Of a DNA stretch of 35,622 nt, positions 1-6,711 are shown piece after piece (the stretch's first letter is position 1; every line of letters begins with the position of its first letter). The position numbers and the translations under genes are program-made. Source of the DNA: a virus; the IMG/VR virus record IMGVR_UViG_3300044972_001663, positions 1-35,622 of that record. One strand, 5' to 3'. The notes beneath the pieces were generated by a model, which searched no databases, had not been told where the DNA came from, and saw nothing but the letters and a program-made list of their open reading frames with translations.

Positions 1-33
1 GAGAATGCACGTGACGCGTTATTGGTGATGTAG
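1..33 (+). CDS. possible 3' end of an upstream gene (partial)
   Basis: The first frame is open from the window edge and reads ENARDALLVM before a TAG stop at 31-33. A hairpin that looks like a terminator follows directly, which fits the end of a gene. Only ten residues are visible, so no function can be given and the reading frame could be chance. Confidence 0.25.
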   Translation, partial: ENARDALLVM

Positions 34-41
34 TTGTGTCG

Positions 42-65
42 ATACCCCAGTGTTTGCTGGGGTAT
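42..65 (+). terminator. hairpin, likely transcription terminator
   Basis: A perfect 9-bp stem (ATACCCCAG at 42-50 with CTGGGGTAT at 57-65) closes a 6-base loop. It lies just after a stop codon and before the ATPase operon. Only a short T-containing tail follows, so it may be a weak intrinsic terminator or an RNA processing site. Confidence 0.5.
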
Positions 66-147
66 TTACAATCGCCAAAAAGGGTATCCCTATTTACTAA
101 ATTCAGGGGTGCAGGAATAATCAACTAGACCAAAAGGGGTAACAAAA

Positions 148-879
148 ATGACTGCAACAGAAACACTCACAACCTTGCCACAGTGCTGGCAAGACTTAGA
201 AGATGCAATGGCATCGGGCATTGACCGAATTATCTTGTTTGGGCCTCCGGGAACTGGCAAGACATTCGCAGGATTGTCAATGGGCGATGTTGAAGCAGGT
301 GCTCACCGATTGGTATGCACCGAGGACATGACAACAGCAGATGTAACTGGTTGCTTCATTCAAGATGCAAACGGTGGATACAACTGGCAATTCGGTTCAG
401 CGATGAAAGCATGGAATGGTGATGCTGTCAAAGGTGGACGACTTGTAGTAGACGAGATTGACAAGGCTGGTGGCGATGTGGCTGCCCAACTTCTTGCAAT
501 GCTTGATTCACCTGAATCAGCATCGTGGGAGCATCCGTCAACTGGCAAGCGATACTCACCGCTCGCTGGATTCAGTGCAGTCATGACTACCAACATTGAA
601 GATATGCGAGAACTGCCAACTGCACTCTCGGATAGATTCCCTGTCTCAATCCGTATCAATCAACCTCACCCGAATGCATTGAAGCGACTCTCGCCTGACT
701 TGCGAGAACTTGCGATTCGTTCGGCTGATGCTGGCGAGCGTCGAATTTCGTTGAGAGCATTCTACGACTTTGACAAGGTTCGCATGAATCTCGGAATTGA
801 GCGAGCAGCCCAAATGGTATTCAAGGACAGAGCACAATCAATCCTTGATGCGATTGCGATTGAATCGGTGGCGAAGTAA
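148..879 (+). CDS. MoxR-type AAA+ ATPase
   Basis: A cytoplasmic AAA+ ATPase of 243 residues. Walker A is GPPGTGKT at residues 32-39, Walker B is LVVDEID at 99-105, a sensor-1-like MTTN lies at 146-149, and an arginine-finger-like SDRF at 161-164. The arrangement matches MoxR/RavA/CoxD-type ATPases, which remodel partner proteins and are usually paired with a VWA-domain protein. The next gene is such a protein and overlaps it by one base (TAATG), so the two are surely co-translated. The start has an AAGGGG Shine-Dalgarno sequence 8-9 bases upstream. The substrate is unknown. Phage roles could include assembly of a virion or metal-containing complex, or interference with host proteins; neither can be read from the sequence. 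Confidence 0.85.
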   Translation: MTATETLTTLPQCWQDLEDAMASGIDRIILFGPPGTGKTFAGLSMGDVEAGAHRLVCTEDMTTADVTGCFIQDANGGYNWQFGSAMKAWNGDAVKGGRLVVDEIDKAGGDVAAQLLAMLDSPESASWEHPSTGKRYSPLAGFSAVMTTNIEDMRELPTALSDRFPVSIRINQPHPNALKRLSPDLRELAIRSADAGERRISLRAFYDFDKVRMNLGIERAAQMVFKDRAQSILDAIAIESVAK

Positions 880-2378
880 TGGCACCGACTCATACACCTC
901 ATCCCGAACTTCTCTCTCGCAAAGATGTGGGAGTAGGGAACTGGCAAGTTGATTCTTGCGAGCCAAAGCGAGGCATTCCGTCAACCAATATCGTGGACAG
1001 GCAGATGCTTGCTCCGTCTCACGATACTGACGTTGCTCGTGCCATTCGTGCTCACGAGATGATGCACGCGAAGGTATCGCCAGCTCACGACTTTGCACAG
1101 TGGATTTCGAGAGGACTCGCTTCCCATAAAGCACTTATCGTTGCCGAAGAATTGCGAGTCAACTATCTATGTGGCAAGGCAGGCTTCAATATGAAGTCAC
1201 ACTTGACAGACGGAAGCGAAACTGCAGACGGTGAGCGAGTATCTGCAACAGATGATTGGGTGGCAGCAGTGCATATGTGCATCGCCACTGCAGGCACTGC
1301 ATCGCATAAGTCATTCCTCACTGGTGTTCGCCGTGGCAATCGCAAGTGGGGCAAGATGCTTCTCACAATCGGCAAGCAAGCAATAAAAGAAATGGATAAG
1401 TCATTCAAGACTGGCACTCTTGCTTCAACCGAAATTGAGAAAGCCAGTGGCCTGTATCCACTTGGGTTCATTCACACTGAAAGAGTTGCAGAATGGATTG
1501 ACCGTCTTGCACAATTCAATCCTGATGATGAGCCCGAAGAAGAAACTGAATCAGGAAAGTCTGAATCAGGCGAAGCAGAGGGCAGTGCAGAGGGTGGTGC
1601 AGATTCCAAGAAAGATGCAGTGGTAAAGCCAAAGCACACTGGCACTGAAAAAGCCAAAGAGGGAACTGGCACTCCACGAAAGATATCTGATGTGTCTGCA
1701 ACAACTGCATCGTCTCGAGTTCCAACTTGGGTTGAATTGAAAGTTGAGCGACTACCAATGCCAAAACTAACGCGAGGCAATCTCGGCAAGCGAAAGGTTG
1801 CCAGTGATACTGGTCGCAATCCTCGCCGTATGCATCGCTTGCTCACTGACCCACAGAAGCGAGTGTTTGACAGAACGATTCGTGGAATGGGTGGAGTCGT
1901 ATTGATTGATGCCAGTGGTTCAATGTCATTCACTCACGACCAAATTCGCAGAATTGTTGAAGCAAGTCCCGGTTGCACCGTGGCGATGTATTCAACAGTT
2001 AGTCACACTGTCTCCACGAACTTGTGGATTCTTGCAGAGAAAGGCAAGATGTGCGACTCTCTGCCAAGAGCAGGTGGTGGCAATGGTGTTGACCACCCTG
2101 CACTTGAATGGGCAATCAAACAAAAGCAACGTTCGTCAACTCCAGTGATATGGGTGACAGACGGTGGAGTCACTGGACAGCACGACAACATGAATGACAC
2201 TCTCACCATGCAGTGCATAAAAACTTCACTCAAACACAATGTCATTATTCTTCCTCATGTTGAAGAAGCGGTAGAGGTATTGGGCAAGATGAAGAACGGA
2301 TTCAAGCCAAAGCGAAGTTGGCCATCCGTGTTCCAACGGACATATCACAATTTGGAAGGTAGGCAACTACCCAACTGA
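879..2378 (+). CDS. VWA-domain protein with HExxH metallopeptidase-like motif
   Basis: A 499-residue partner of the upstream AAA+ ATPase. The N-terminal part has HEMMH at residues 59-63 followed by AEELRVN near 89-95, the pattern of a zincin active site with a downstream glutamate ligand. Residues about 214-270 form an acidic, Gly/Ser/Lys-rich low-complexity linker. The C-terminal part is a von Willebrand A fold with the metal-ion-dependent adhesion motif DASGSMS at 344-350 and TDGG at 427-430. This order (metallopeptidase-like then VWA) resembles the bacterial DUF2201-type family often found beside MoxR ATPases. Whether the peptidase is active is not known. The gene is closed by two hairpins. 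The predicted assembly is an ATPase-VWA complex in the cytoplasm. Confidence 0.8.
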   Translation: MAPTHTPHPELLSRKDVGVGNWQVDSCEPKRGIPSTNIVDRQMLAPSHDTDVARAIRAHEMMHAKVSPAHDFAQWISRGLASHKALIVAEELRVNYLCGKAGFNMKSHLTDGSETADGERVSATDDWVAAVHMCIATAGTASHKSFLTGVRRGNRKWGKMLLTIGKQAIKEMDKSFKTGTLASTEIEKASGLYPLGFIHTERVAEWIDRLAQFNPDDEPEEETESGKSESGEAEGSAEGGADSKKDAVVKPKHTGTEKAKEGTGTPRKISDVSATTASSRVPTWVELKVERLPMPKLTRGNLGKRKVASDTGRNPRRMHRLLTDPQKRVFDRTIRGMGGVVLIDASGSMSFTHDQIRRIVEASPGCTVAMYSTVSHTVSTNLWILAEKGKMCDSLPRAGGGNGVDHPALEWAIKQKQRSSTPVIWVTDGGVTGQHDNMNDTLTMQCIKTSLKHNVIILPHVEEAVEVLGKMKNGFKPKRSWPSVFQRTYHNLEGRQLPN

Positions 2379-2381
2379 TGT

Positions 2382-2418
2382 GTGTTGAGCGAAGAAGTTA
2401 CCCCCTCTCGCTCAACAC
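2382..2418 (+). terminator. hairpin after the ATPase-VWA operon
   Basis: An 11-bp perfect inverted repeat (GTGTTGAGCGA at 2382-2392, TCGCTCAACAC at 2408-2418) with a 15-base loop starts four bases after the VWA stop codon. It has no T-tract of its own and is followed at once by a second hairpin. Confidence 0.55.
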
Positions 2419-2424
2419 CGGCTG

Positions 2425-2456
2425 CTGGGATGTCGGGAATATTCTCGACATCCCAG
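2425..2456 (+). terminator. second hairpin, likely terminator
   Basis: An 11-bp stem (CTGGGATGTCG at 2425-2435, CGACATCCCAG at 2446-2456) surrounds the palindrome GAATATTC. Together with the previous hairpin it separates the ATPase-VWA operon from the next promoter. No clear T-tract follows. Confidence 0.55.
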
Positions 2457-2485
2457 TTGGCAAATAAAAAACATGGGGATATAGT
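2457..2485 (+). promoter_or_regulatory. sigma-70-type promoter
   Basis: TTGGCA at 2457-2462 and TATAGT at 2480-2485 are separated by exactly 17 bases. It lies just past two terminator-like hairpins and about 35 bases upstream of the next start codon, so it probably drives the small-gene cluster that begins at 2519. Confidence 0.5.
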
Positions 2486-2518
2486 CATATCAATTATTAT
2501 TGAACAAAGGAAATAGAC

Positions 2519-2779
2519 ATGAAAGAAGAAGTAGATAGTTCACTAATCATTTCATTCATGCCACGCGACATCCGGGTGGAACTTGAAGAGAGTGCTCTCT
2601 ATGAAAACAGCGAGCAAGCTAAATGGTGGCTCGGTCGTTCCGATGCAGACATCGCCCTGCTGGGTGGTTACATCCTCGGGAACGATTACATATGGAATGT
2701 ATTCCAAGAAGAGCTACAAGAAGCGATGCGCGAAGTGCGCGGAGCAATCGAACGCGGCGAGATGACCAGTCATGGCTGA
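2519..2779 (+). CDS. hypothetical protein, 86 aa
   Basis: An 86-residue acidic, helix-rich protein with no motif I recognise. The start has an AAAGGAAA ribosome-binding site at good spacing and a promoter-like sequence upstream. Its 3' end overlaps the next gene by eight bases, so it is the first gene of a short operon. Small proteins like this are typical of phage early regions; no function can be proposed. Confidence 0.7.
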   Translation: MKEEVDSSLIISFMPRDIRVELEESALYENSEQAKWWLGRSDADIALLGGYILGNDYIWNVFQEELQEAMREVRGAIERGEMTSHG

Positions 2780-2924
2780 TAATCTCAACTACCTAACTGG
2801 GACTCATGCATCTACATTCGTGGAGATGATTGACCAAGAACTAAAGCGAGGATGGGTTATTAGAACGATTGACAGAACTAATGATGGAACGTTCTATGCC
2901 TTTTTAGAGTTCCCTCGTGTCTGA
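2772..2924 (+). CDS. small hypothetical protein, 50 aa
   Basis: A 50-codon frame beginning MADNLNYLTGTHASTF and ending AFLEFPRV. It overlaps the previous gene by eight bases, a common phage arrangement for translational coupling. The pattern of alternating charged and hydrophobic residues looks like a real small alpha/beta protein. It runs tail-to-tail into the opposite-strand membrane protein, overlapping its last 31 bases. Confidence 0.55.
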   Translation: MADNLNYLTGTHASTFVEMIDQELKRGWVIRTIDRTNDGTFYAFLEFPRV

Positions 2925-3193
2925 GTCGCATCAATCGCACCATTCCATAATCGGAGAATCGTTATGAGAGCCGCCAGGCTTGTCAGTTGCCTCCATGAGA
3001 GGCTCCAGTCAATCGCCCCAACGCTCTTCAGGACGCGCAAGAAGTACCAAGCTACTCCAGCATTCACAAGCACGGTGAGTGAGAAGCCCAATACGACGGC
3101 CACTAAAGTTCCACCGCTCTTCTCTTTAGGTCGAGCGAAACGTTCGTTCGCGCTGAAGTTACCCGGTCTCCGGAATGATGACGAATTGTTCAA
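2894..3193 (-). CDS. small membrane protein, TTG start
   Basis: About 99 residues on the minus strand within an otherwise plus-strand cluster. A basic N-terminus is followed by a clear membrane segment (roughly TLVAVVLGFSLTVLVNAGVAW) and a second weaker hydrophobic stretch (LTSLAALITILRLW). No ATG is available. The best start is a TTG at 3191-3193 with GGAG six bases upstream; the frame also contains an earlier TTG at 3205 without such a site. The opposite strand here has an Arg/Pro-rich frame that looks like an antisense shadow. Function unknown; a phage membrane protein acting on the host envelope is possible. Confidence 0.5.
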   Translation of the reverse strand: MNNSSSFRRPGNFSANERFARPKEKSGGTLVAVVLGFSLTVLVNAGVAWYFLRVLKSVGAIDWSLSWRQLTSLAALITILRLWNGAIDATQTRGNSKKA

Positions 3194-3290
3194 AATTTTC
3201 TCCAAACGTATGTTTGCCAGGAAATGCTCGTGGGCTTCATCCTACTATGATGATGCCAAGTTTATTGACGGTGGCGGAAAGGAAAATAAA

Positions 3291-3653
3291 ATGGAAGATA
3301 TGGAGTTTGAAGACGGAGTATTTCCCCGTATGCTAAATGAAATCGAGGAGATTAATAAAGAATTAAAACACAATGTTTTATTTGTGGCATCTGATGGGAC
3401 GAATGTATACAAAGCTATTCATGTCCCCCAGATGGCAATTGCAAACGAAGAAGAACCGGTGCTTTTTGCCGGCGCTGAAGACGGAACATATATAGCTGCT
3501 TACTCAGTAGAGACCATTTCAAAACTAATAGAAGAAACGGAATCCTATGACAGGGACGAACAACAGGCCAGATGGAACAATCTTCTCGAAGATATGGTTC
3601 AGCGGATTGCGGACAAAGTTGAATCGTCCCCTCCCAATAGCTGGGTTTTTTAA
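3291..3653 (+). CDS. hypothetical acidic protein, 120 aa
   Basis: A 120-residue acidic protein (MEDMEFEDGVFPRMLNEI...) with no family I recognise. The frame is open further upstream, but the start at 3291 is supported by GGAAAGGAAAA just before it, within the first copy of the local repeat. A second ATG at 3300 lies seven bases past a TAAAAT hexamer whose TTGACG partner is 16 bases upstream, so a leaderless start there is also possible. The stop codon TAA is part of the next repeat copy at 3649. Confidence 0.65.
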   Translation: MEDMEFEDGVFPRMLNEIEEINKELKHNVLFVASDGTNVYKAIHVPQMAIANEEEPVLFAGAEDGTYIAAYSVETISKLIEETESYDRDEQQARWNNLLEDMVQRIADKVESSPPNSWVF

Positions 3654-4298
3654 TGACGGTGACGGAAAGCAAAACCCCCCAGGGGAGACGTTAGTCGCGC
3701 CACCAAAAAACCGCTTCTCGTTCTCTGAACCCTGGGGGAGTTTGTTACTTCACCAGGGGGAACCTAAGGAGAAAGGGGGTAAAGCCCTAAGTTTTCCTGG
3801 CAGTAGAAATAATGCCATAAAAAATATAGGTTTCCGTGCAACTATTGCCGGCTCAGAACTTCTACGGTCTCGACCGGGTCGCCAGAAAATTGTTAAAAAG
3901 TACAACTTTTTGAAGACACCCAGGTGCGCTTTGTTCAAGGCCCCCAGAATTTCACAAAAAGATAACTTTTTTGAGAATCTCGCACCCCTATCCAGTCCAA
4001 GGTCTCAAGCATTATATTTAAATGACGGTGGCGGAAAGGGTGTCCGTGATATATCAGAAGTATATTATCAAACGCAGCGTTTCGTACTACACCCACGCGC
4101 TACCGTACCCTGCACAAACGAGTGGCGCCACATCCACCGAGTAGAACACGGCCTGTTTTCACAGGTCCTACATAAAGTCGTACCCACACAAAAGCTCTGG
4201 AAGTCAAAGGTTTCCCTGGAACCCTTCCAAAGTATTAAACAATGGGTTTCGATTCAATGGATTCGTTTGACATTGAAGAACTACGAAGGTAGTATTGG
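3654..4298. other. gene-poor region with inverted repeats
   Basis: About 640 bases without a convincing gene. It contains the inverted pair CCCCCAGGG (3676-3684) and CCCTGGGGG (3730-3738), a further CCAGGGGG at 3753-3760, and two similar A/T hairpins near 3893-3917 (AAAAAGT-ACA-ACTTTTT) and 3955-3977 (AAAAAG-ATAA-CTTTTT). A repeat copy lies at 4018-4038, followed 7 bases later by a GTG that opens a 32-codon frame ending at 4144, and a 16-codon frame starts with MGFDSMDSFDIEELRR just before the next gene. It could hold a structured RNA, a regulatory region or a replication origin. The sequence does not decide between them. Confidence 0.45.
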
Positions 4299-4727
4299 AT
4301 GGTGACGGTGGTGGAAAGCGAACAAAATGAACTGTTTCCTAATATGCGCGGAGCTGAAGACTCACGTAAGCAGGAACCTAAATCAAATGGCTGGAGACGA
4401 CGGGCAAAGCCGGCACTTATTAAGGAAGTATCGCCGGCGGCAATTGAACAAGTCTTTGTCTACTGGAAAACTACTCTTGGCAAACGGGATAATGTGGTCC
4501 TCAGTCAACTACGACAAGCCTATATTGCGGAAGGGATTAAAGAGTATGGGATTACAGCTTGTATGGAGGCAATCAGAGGATGTTCCCTATCCGATTTCCA
4601 CATGGGAGATAACAGACAGAACGTCCAATACAATGACATCGAACTCATCCTCCGCCCAGGAAAAATTGAAAACTTCCGAGAAATCGCCGGCTCATTTAAT
4701 GACGGTGGTGGAAAGGACCCATTCTGA
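4299..4727 (+). CDS. replication-initiation-like protein, conserved phage C-terminal domain
   Basis: A 142-residue protein. Residues about 45-125 match the pattern of the C-terminal domain of many actinophage replication proteins: a helical region with a repeated GI.EYGI-type turn, then AIRGCSLSDFHMGDN and YNDIELILR...IENF. In larger relatives this domain follows a winged-helix DNA-binding part, so this is either a stand-alone version or a truncated one. The chosen ATG at 4299 has GAAGG nine bases upstream; ATG at 4344 is an alternative. A repeat copy spans the start and another encodes the C-terminus (FNDGGGKDPF). The likely role is in phage DNA replication, inferred from domain and position. 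Confidence 0.6.
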   Translation: MVTVVESEQNELFPNMRGAEDSRKQEPKSNGWRRRAKPALIKEVSPAAIEQVFVYWKTTLGKRDNVVLSQLRQAYIAEGIKEYGITACMEAIRGCSLSDFHMGDNRQNVQYNDIELILRPGKIENFREIAGSFNDGGGKDPF

Positions 4728-5089
4728 TGACGGGAAAGAATAGACCAGGCAAGACAACCCTCGTGGAGGGAAGCATCTCATATGTAGTGCTTTGCTATGC
4801 CCGGATGCGCAAGGGCTGGTTTACTGCAGAGGACTACGCCGGCTTCCAGCTGAACAGAAGAGAAAAGCATAAGAATTTTCTCCGCTCCGCGGGAGGACTG
4901 GTATCAAATCGATACCTGATTACCGATACTGGGGACAGATGGCGCATCACAGCCGATGGAGTCCAGGTCTTGGCTGACCTCGGCGCGAAAAGAAGAAACA
5001 TTCAGGAACACGCAGCCGCAAGAAACGGCCAAGTTTCAAGAGCCAAAGCCCTCGCCAATTTAATGACGGTGGCGGATAGCAATGGGTAA
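4727..5089 (+). CDS. winged-helix-like small protein
   Basis: A 120-residue basic protein starting in a TGATG overlap with the previous gene, with AAAGGA from a repeat copy as ribosome-binding site. The middle (YARMRKGWFTAEDYAGFQLN, then RYLITDTGDRWRITADGVQV) looks like a winged-helix domain with a beta-wing, as in small phage DNA-binding proteins. The last nine residues are encoded by the next repeat copy. The most likely role is DNA binding in replication or regulation, but this rests on fold-like appearance only. Confidence 0.6.
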   Translation: MTGKNRPGKTTLVEGSISYVVLCYARMRKGWFTAEDYAGFQLNRREKHKNFLRSAGGLVSNRYLITDTGDRWRITADGVQVLADLGAKRRNIQEHAAARNGQVSRAKALANLMTVADSNG

Positions 5090-5390
5090 ACCACGGATGG
5101 CTACTGCAGGGACGACGGCGGCGAAGAAAAAGAAGAAGAAGTTAACTAAATCTGGAGCACCCAGGAAATGGTCAGATGCTTGGTGGGCAGAGTACTGGAA
5201 CTACGAGTATGAGATGCTGAGACGTAGCCTGAAGGACTTAGACAAACACCTCCTGACTGCTGAGATGTATTGCATCAATGAAAATATGGAAAAAATTAAA
5301 GAAGCCGTCGAAAAAGCAAGAGGTCTATACAGAAGACAAATCTATAGACCGACTGCAGATTTATTGACGGTGGTGGAAGACAATGGCTAA
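5082..5390 (+). CDS. tandem paralogue A, Lys-rich N-terminus
   Basis: A 102-residue protein with a Lys-rich N-terminal tail followed by a Trp/Tyr-rich helical module (WSDAWWAEYWNYEYEMLRR) and a C-terminal helix. It overlaps its neighbours by eight bases on each side. The next gene encodes a clear paralogue with the same AWxAExWxYEYExL pattern, so the pair arose by tandem duplication. A repeat copy lies two bases before the start and replaces a normal AGGAGG-type site. The basic tail suggests nucleic-acid binding, which is an inference. Confidence 0.6.
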   Translation: MGKPRMATAGTTAAKKKKKKLTKSGAPRKWSDAWWAEYWNYEYEMLRRSLKDLDKHLLTAEMYCINENMEKIKEAVEKARGLYRRQIYRPTADLLTVVEDNG

Positions 5391-5748
5391 AGCAAAGATG
5401 GCCACCAAGAAGACGACGGCGCCAAAAAGAAACAATGAATTCAGAGTAGACGGATATCCAAAGAAGTACACCAATGCATGGAGAGCTGAGCACTGGATGT
5501 ATGAGTACGAGAAACTGCTCCAACGCCTAGCAAAACTAGACCAGCACCTACGAATGGCTCAGGGTTACAACATCAATGGGAAGATAAGTAAATCCTTTGA
5601 CGAGATTCTGTCTGCTCGAGAGCTATACAAGGATAAACTGCACCAATGCCGGTGGAGCATATTGCCACTTGGTATGACGGTGGAGGATGATACCGAGTCC
5701 TTGAACCTAGCCATGGACGAACTGGACAGGAGTAGGTATAGTGGATAA
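5383..5748 (+). CDS. tandem paralogue B, Lys-rich N-terminus
   Basis: A 121-residue paralogue of the preceding gene. Shared features are an MA.A.MAT.KTTA-type basic start, the helical module WRAEHWMYEYEKLLQRL and LDQHLRMAQGYNING. It has a longer acidic C-terminus (MTVEDDTESLNLAMDELDRS), part of which is encoded by a degenerate repeat copy in the same relative place as in paralogue A. This implies that gene and repeat were duplicated together. Function unknown. Confidence 0.6.
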   Translation: MAKAKMATKKTTAPKRNNEFRVDGYPKKYTNAWRAEHWMYEYEKLLQRLAKLDQHLRMAQGYNINGKISKSFDEILSARELYKDKLHQCRWSILPLGMTVEDDTESLNLAMDELDRSRYSG

Positions 5749-6193
5749 GCTAGAGATGGTAGAAATAGTGAATCGTGCCTATGCAGCTCACAACCAAACA
5801 CTGATTCGCTCCACTATCCAAGATGTCCAACGAGTCTGGTTTGACTTACTAGGGGAGTTTGATGCGACGGTGGTGTATGACACCTTCCTAGAGTTAACCA
5901 CTTACAGTGTTTACATGCCCACACCTGGGAATATCCGTAGAGCCATCATCGAAAAGCAGGGGGACAAGATTCCCTCAGGGTTAGCAGCATGGGGAACACT
6001 CCAACAGTTAGCCAAGAATGCTCACTCCGGCATCTATGAGGAGATACCCGTACATGAAGTCATCAGGTTGACGGTGGCGGATATCGGCAATCAGGCCTAC
6101 GAGCTCCACACCAACGGGGACAGAGAGCTGTTCATTGCCACGTATGAGAGAGTATGCGAACTCCATCTACGGGAACGACTCAAATTACAATGA
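5741..6193 (+). CDS. possible helicase-loader-like (G39P-type) replication protein
   Basis: A 150-residue protein with a GTG start at 5741 preceded by AGGAG eight bases upstream. It overlaps the preceding stop by eight bases. A helical N-terminal half (VQRVWFDLLGEFDATVVYDT) followed by YMPTPGNIRRAIIEK resembles the layout of phage helicase loader/inhibitor proteins such as SPP1 G39P, where PTP-x-x-IR is common. It follows a replication-type gene, which fits. The C-terminal half has two more helices. Partial repeat copies sit at 5860 and 6064 inside the gene. The assignment is moderate; a general helical phage protein is the alternative. Confidence 0.45.
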   Translation: MDKLEMVEIVNRAYAAHNQTLIRSTIQDVQRVWFDLLGEFDATVVYDTFLELTTYSVYMPTPGNIRRAIIEKQGDKIPSGLAAWGTLQQLAKNAHSGIYEEIPVHEVIRLTVADIGNQAYELHTNGDRELFIATYERVCELHLRERLKLQ

Positions 6194-6342
6194 CAAGACT
6201 CAGAGAATTTGGAAAAAGACGGACGCAAAGGGTCACTTTCACCATCATTCTTATTCTCCTAGTTATATGTGCCTTTGCTATCACTCTCCGTGGTTACTCA
6301 CTCTGGGTGCTTATCCACCTACTTCGTCTGGGTATATCCTGA
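6190..6342 (+). CDS. small single-pass membrane protein, 50 aa
   Basis: A 50-residue protein starting in an ATGA overlap with the preceding gene. A strongly basic N-terminus (MTRLREFGKRRTQR) precedes a membrane segment (VTFTIILILLVICAFAI), so the N-terminus should face the cytoplasm. A second hydrophobic stretch follows (SLWVLIHLLRLGI). The next start codon is one base after its stop. Function unknown. Confidence 0.55.
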   Translation: MTRLREFGKRRTQRVTFTIILILLVICAFAITLRGYSLWVLIHLLRLGIS

Positions 6343-6343
6343 T

Positions 6344-6541
6344 ATGGACATCGCTACTGCTGTATTCGGGGAGTGTGGTAACTGCAAGTTCTGGGATTCA
6401 GTGGTTCCCAATCCCTTAGACAACCTTGGAATCTGTAGGCGCTATCCCCCTTTCTCTATAGTCATTGAAAATAAACTTTCATTTGAACAACCGATTACCT
6501 CTAGTTACGACTATTGTGGCGAGTATTGGGCAAAGGAGTAA
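6344..6541 (+). CDS. Cys-rich small protein (CxxCxFW type)
   Basis: A 65-residue protein starting at an ATG one base after the previous stop. Four cysteines in the pattern CGNCKFWD, GICRRYPP and DYCGEYW are typical of a small phage family with a predicted zinc- or metal-binding knuckle. Upstream in-frame codons exist but would overlap the membrane protein gene. The role is unknown. Confidence 0.6.
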   Translation: MDIATAVFGECGNCKFWDSVVPNPLDNLGICRRYPPFSIVIENKLSFEQPITSSYDYCGEYWAKE

Positions 6542-6543
6542 CC

Positions 6544-6711
6544 ATGAAGAAACGTACAGGTCGTAAGCCAGTAGTTCCCGTCAAGGAAGTAACTACCCTG
6601 ACTCTCCGTATCAAGAGAGCCGAGAAGGTAATGCTCATAGAGAAATCTGACAATTACGATATGTCTATCACTGAGTACCTGATGATGCTCATGGTTAGAG
6701 ATGGGTCGTAA
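6544..6711 (+). CDS. ribbon-helix-helix-like DNA-binding protein, 55 aa
   Basis: A 55-residue basic protein with AAGGAG six bases before the ATG. The core TTLTLRIKRAEKVMLIEK followed by MSITEYLMMLMVRD fits an Arc/MetJ ribbon-helix-helix fold: one beta strand and two helices. Its N-terminal GRKPVVP motif returns in the next gene, suggesting a duplicated pair. Likely a dimeric transcriptional regulator. Confidence 0.55.
   Translation: MKKRTGRKPVVPVKEVTTLTLRIKRAEKVMLIEKSDNYDMSITEYLMMLMVRDGS

Larger units (their letters stand above)
3261..6084 (+). repeat. family of about ten short directional repeats (TGACGGTGGYGGAAAG)
   Basis: Near-identical copies start at about 3261, 3649, 4018, 4298, 4695, 5059, 5360 and 5670, with weaker or partial copies at 5860 and 6064, all on the plus strand. 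The consensus is TTTAATGACGGTGG followed by YGGAAAG (21 bases). Copies end 9 bases before the start at 3291, 11 before 4727, 2 before 5082 and 2 before 5383, and one overlaps the start at 4299. The GGAAAG(G) end can act as the Shine-Dalgarno sequence. Copies at 5670, 5860 and 6064 lie inside genes. No copy was noticed elsewhere in the window. It resembles in principle the start-associated sequences of cluster K mycobacteriophages, but the sequence is different. Confidence 0.75.

Noticed and set aside
1472-1933. 153-codon minus-strand frame inside the VWA gene
   Set aside because: Low-complexity shadow of the acidic linker; no start signal and fully overlapped by a supported gene.
2964-3290. 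Upstream extension of the gene at 3291
   Set aside because: It is Arg/Pro-rich and antisense to a better membrane-protein frame; the start at 3291 has a good ribosome-binding site.
3265-3292. The repeat as a promoter -35 element
   Set aside because: TTGACG-N16-TAAAAT works at the first copy only; the other copies have no -10 at proper spacing, so the repeat family is not a promoter series.
3547-4305. Long plus-strand frame of 252 codons
   Set aside because: It overlaps the supported gene at 3291-3653, lacks a ribosome-binding site, and its composition (Pro/Arg/Lys/Phe without domain structure) does not look like a protein; the repeat copies alone give it FNDGDGK/LNDGGGK segments.
4327-4743. 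138-codon frame overlapping the replication-like gene
   Set aside because: The start follows a repeat copy at good spacing, but the protein has no coherent pattern whereas the overlapping frame has a recognisable conserved domain.
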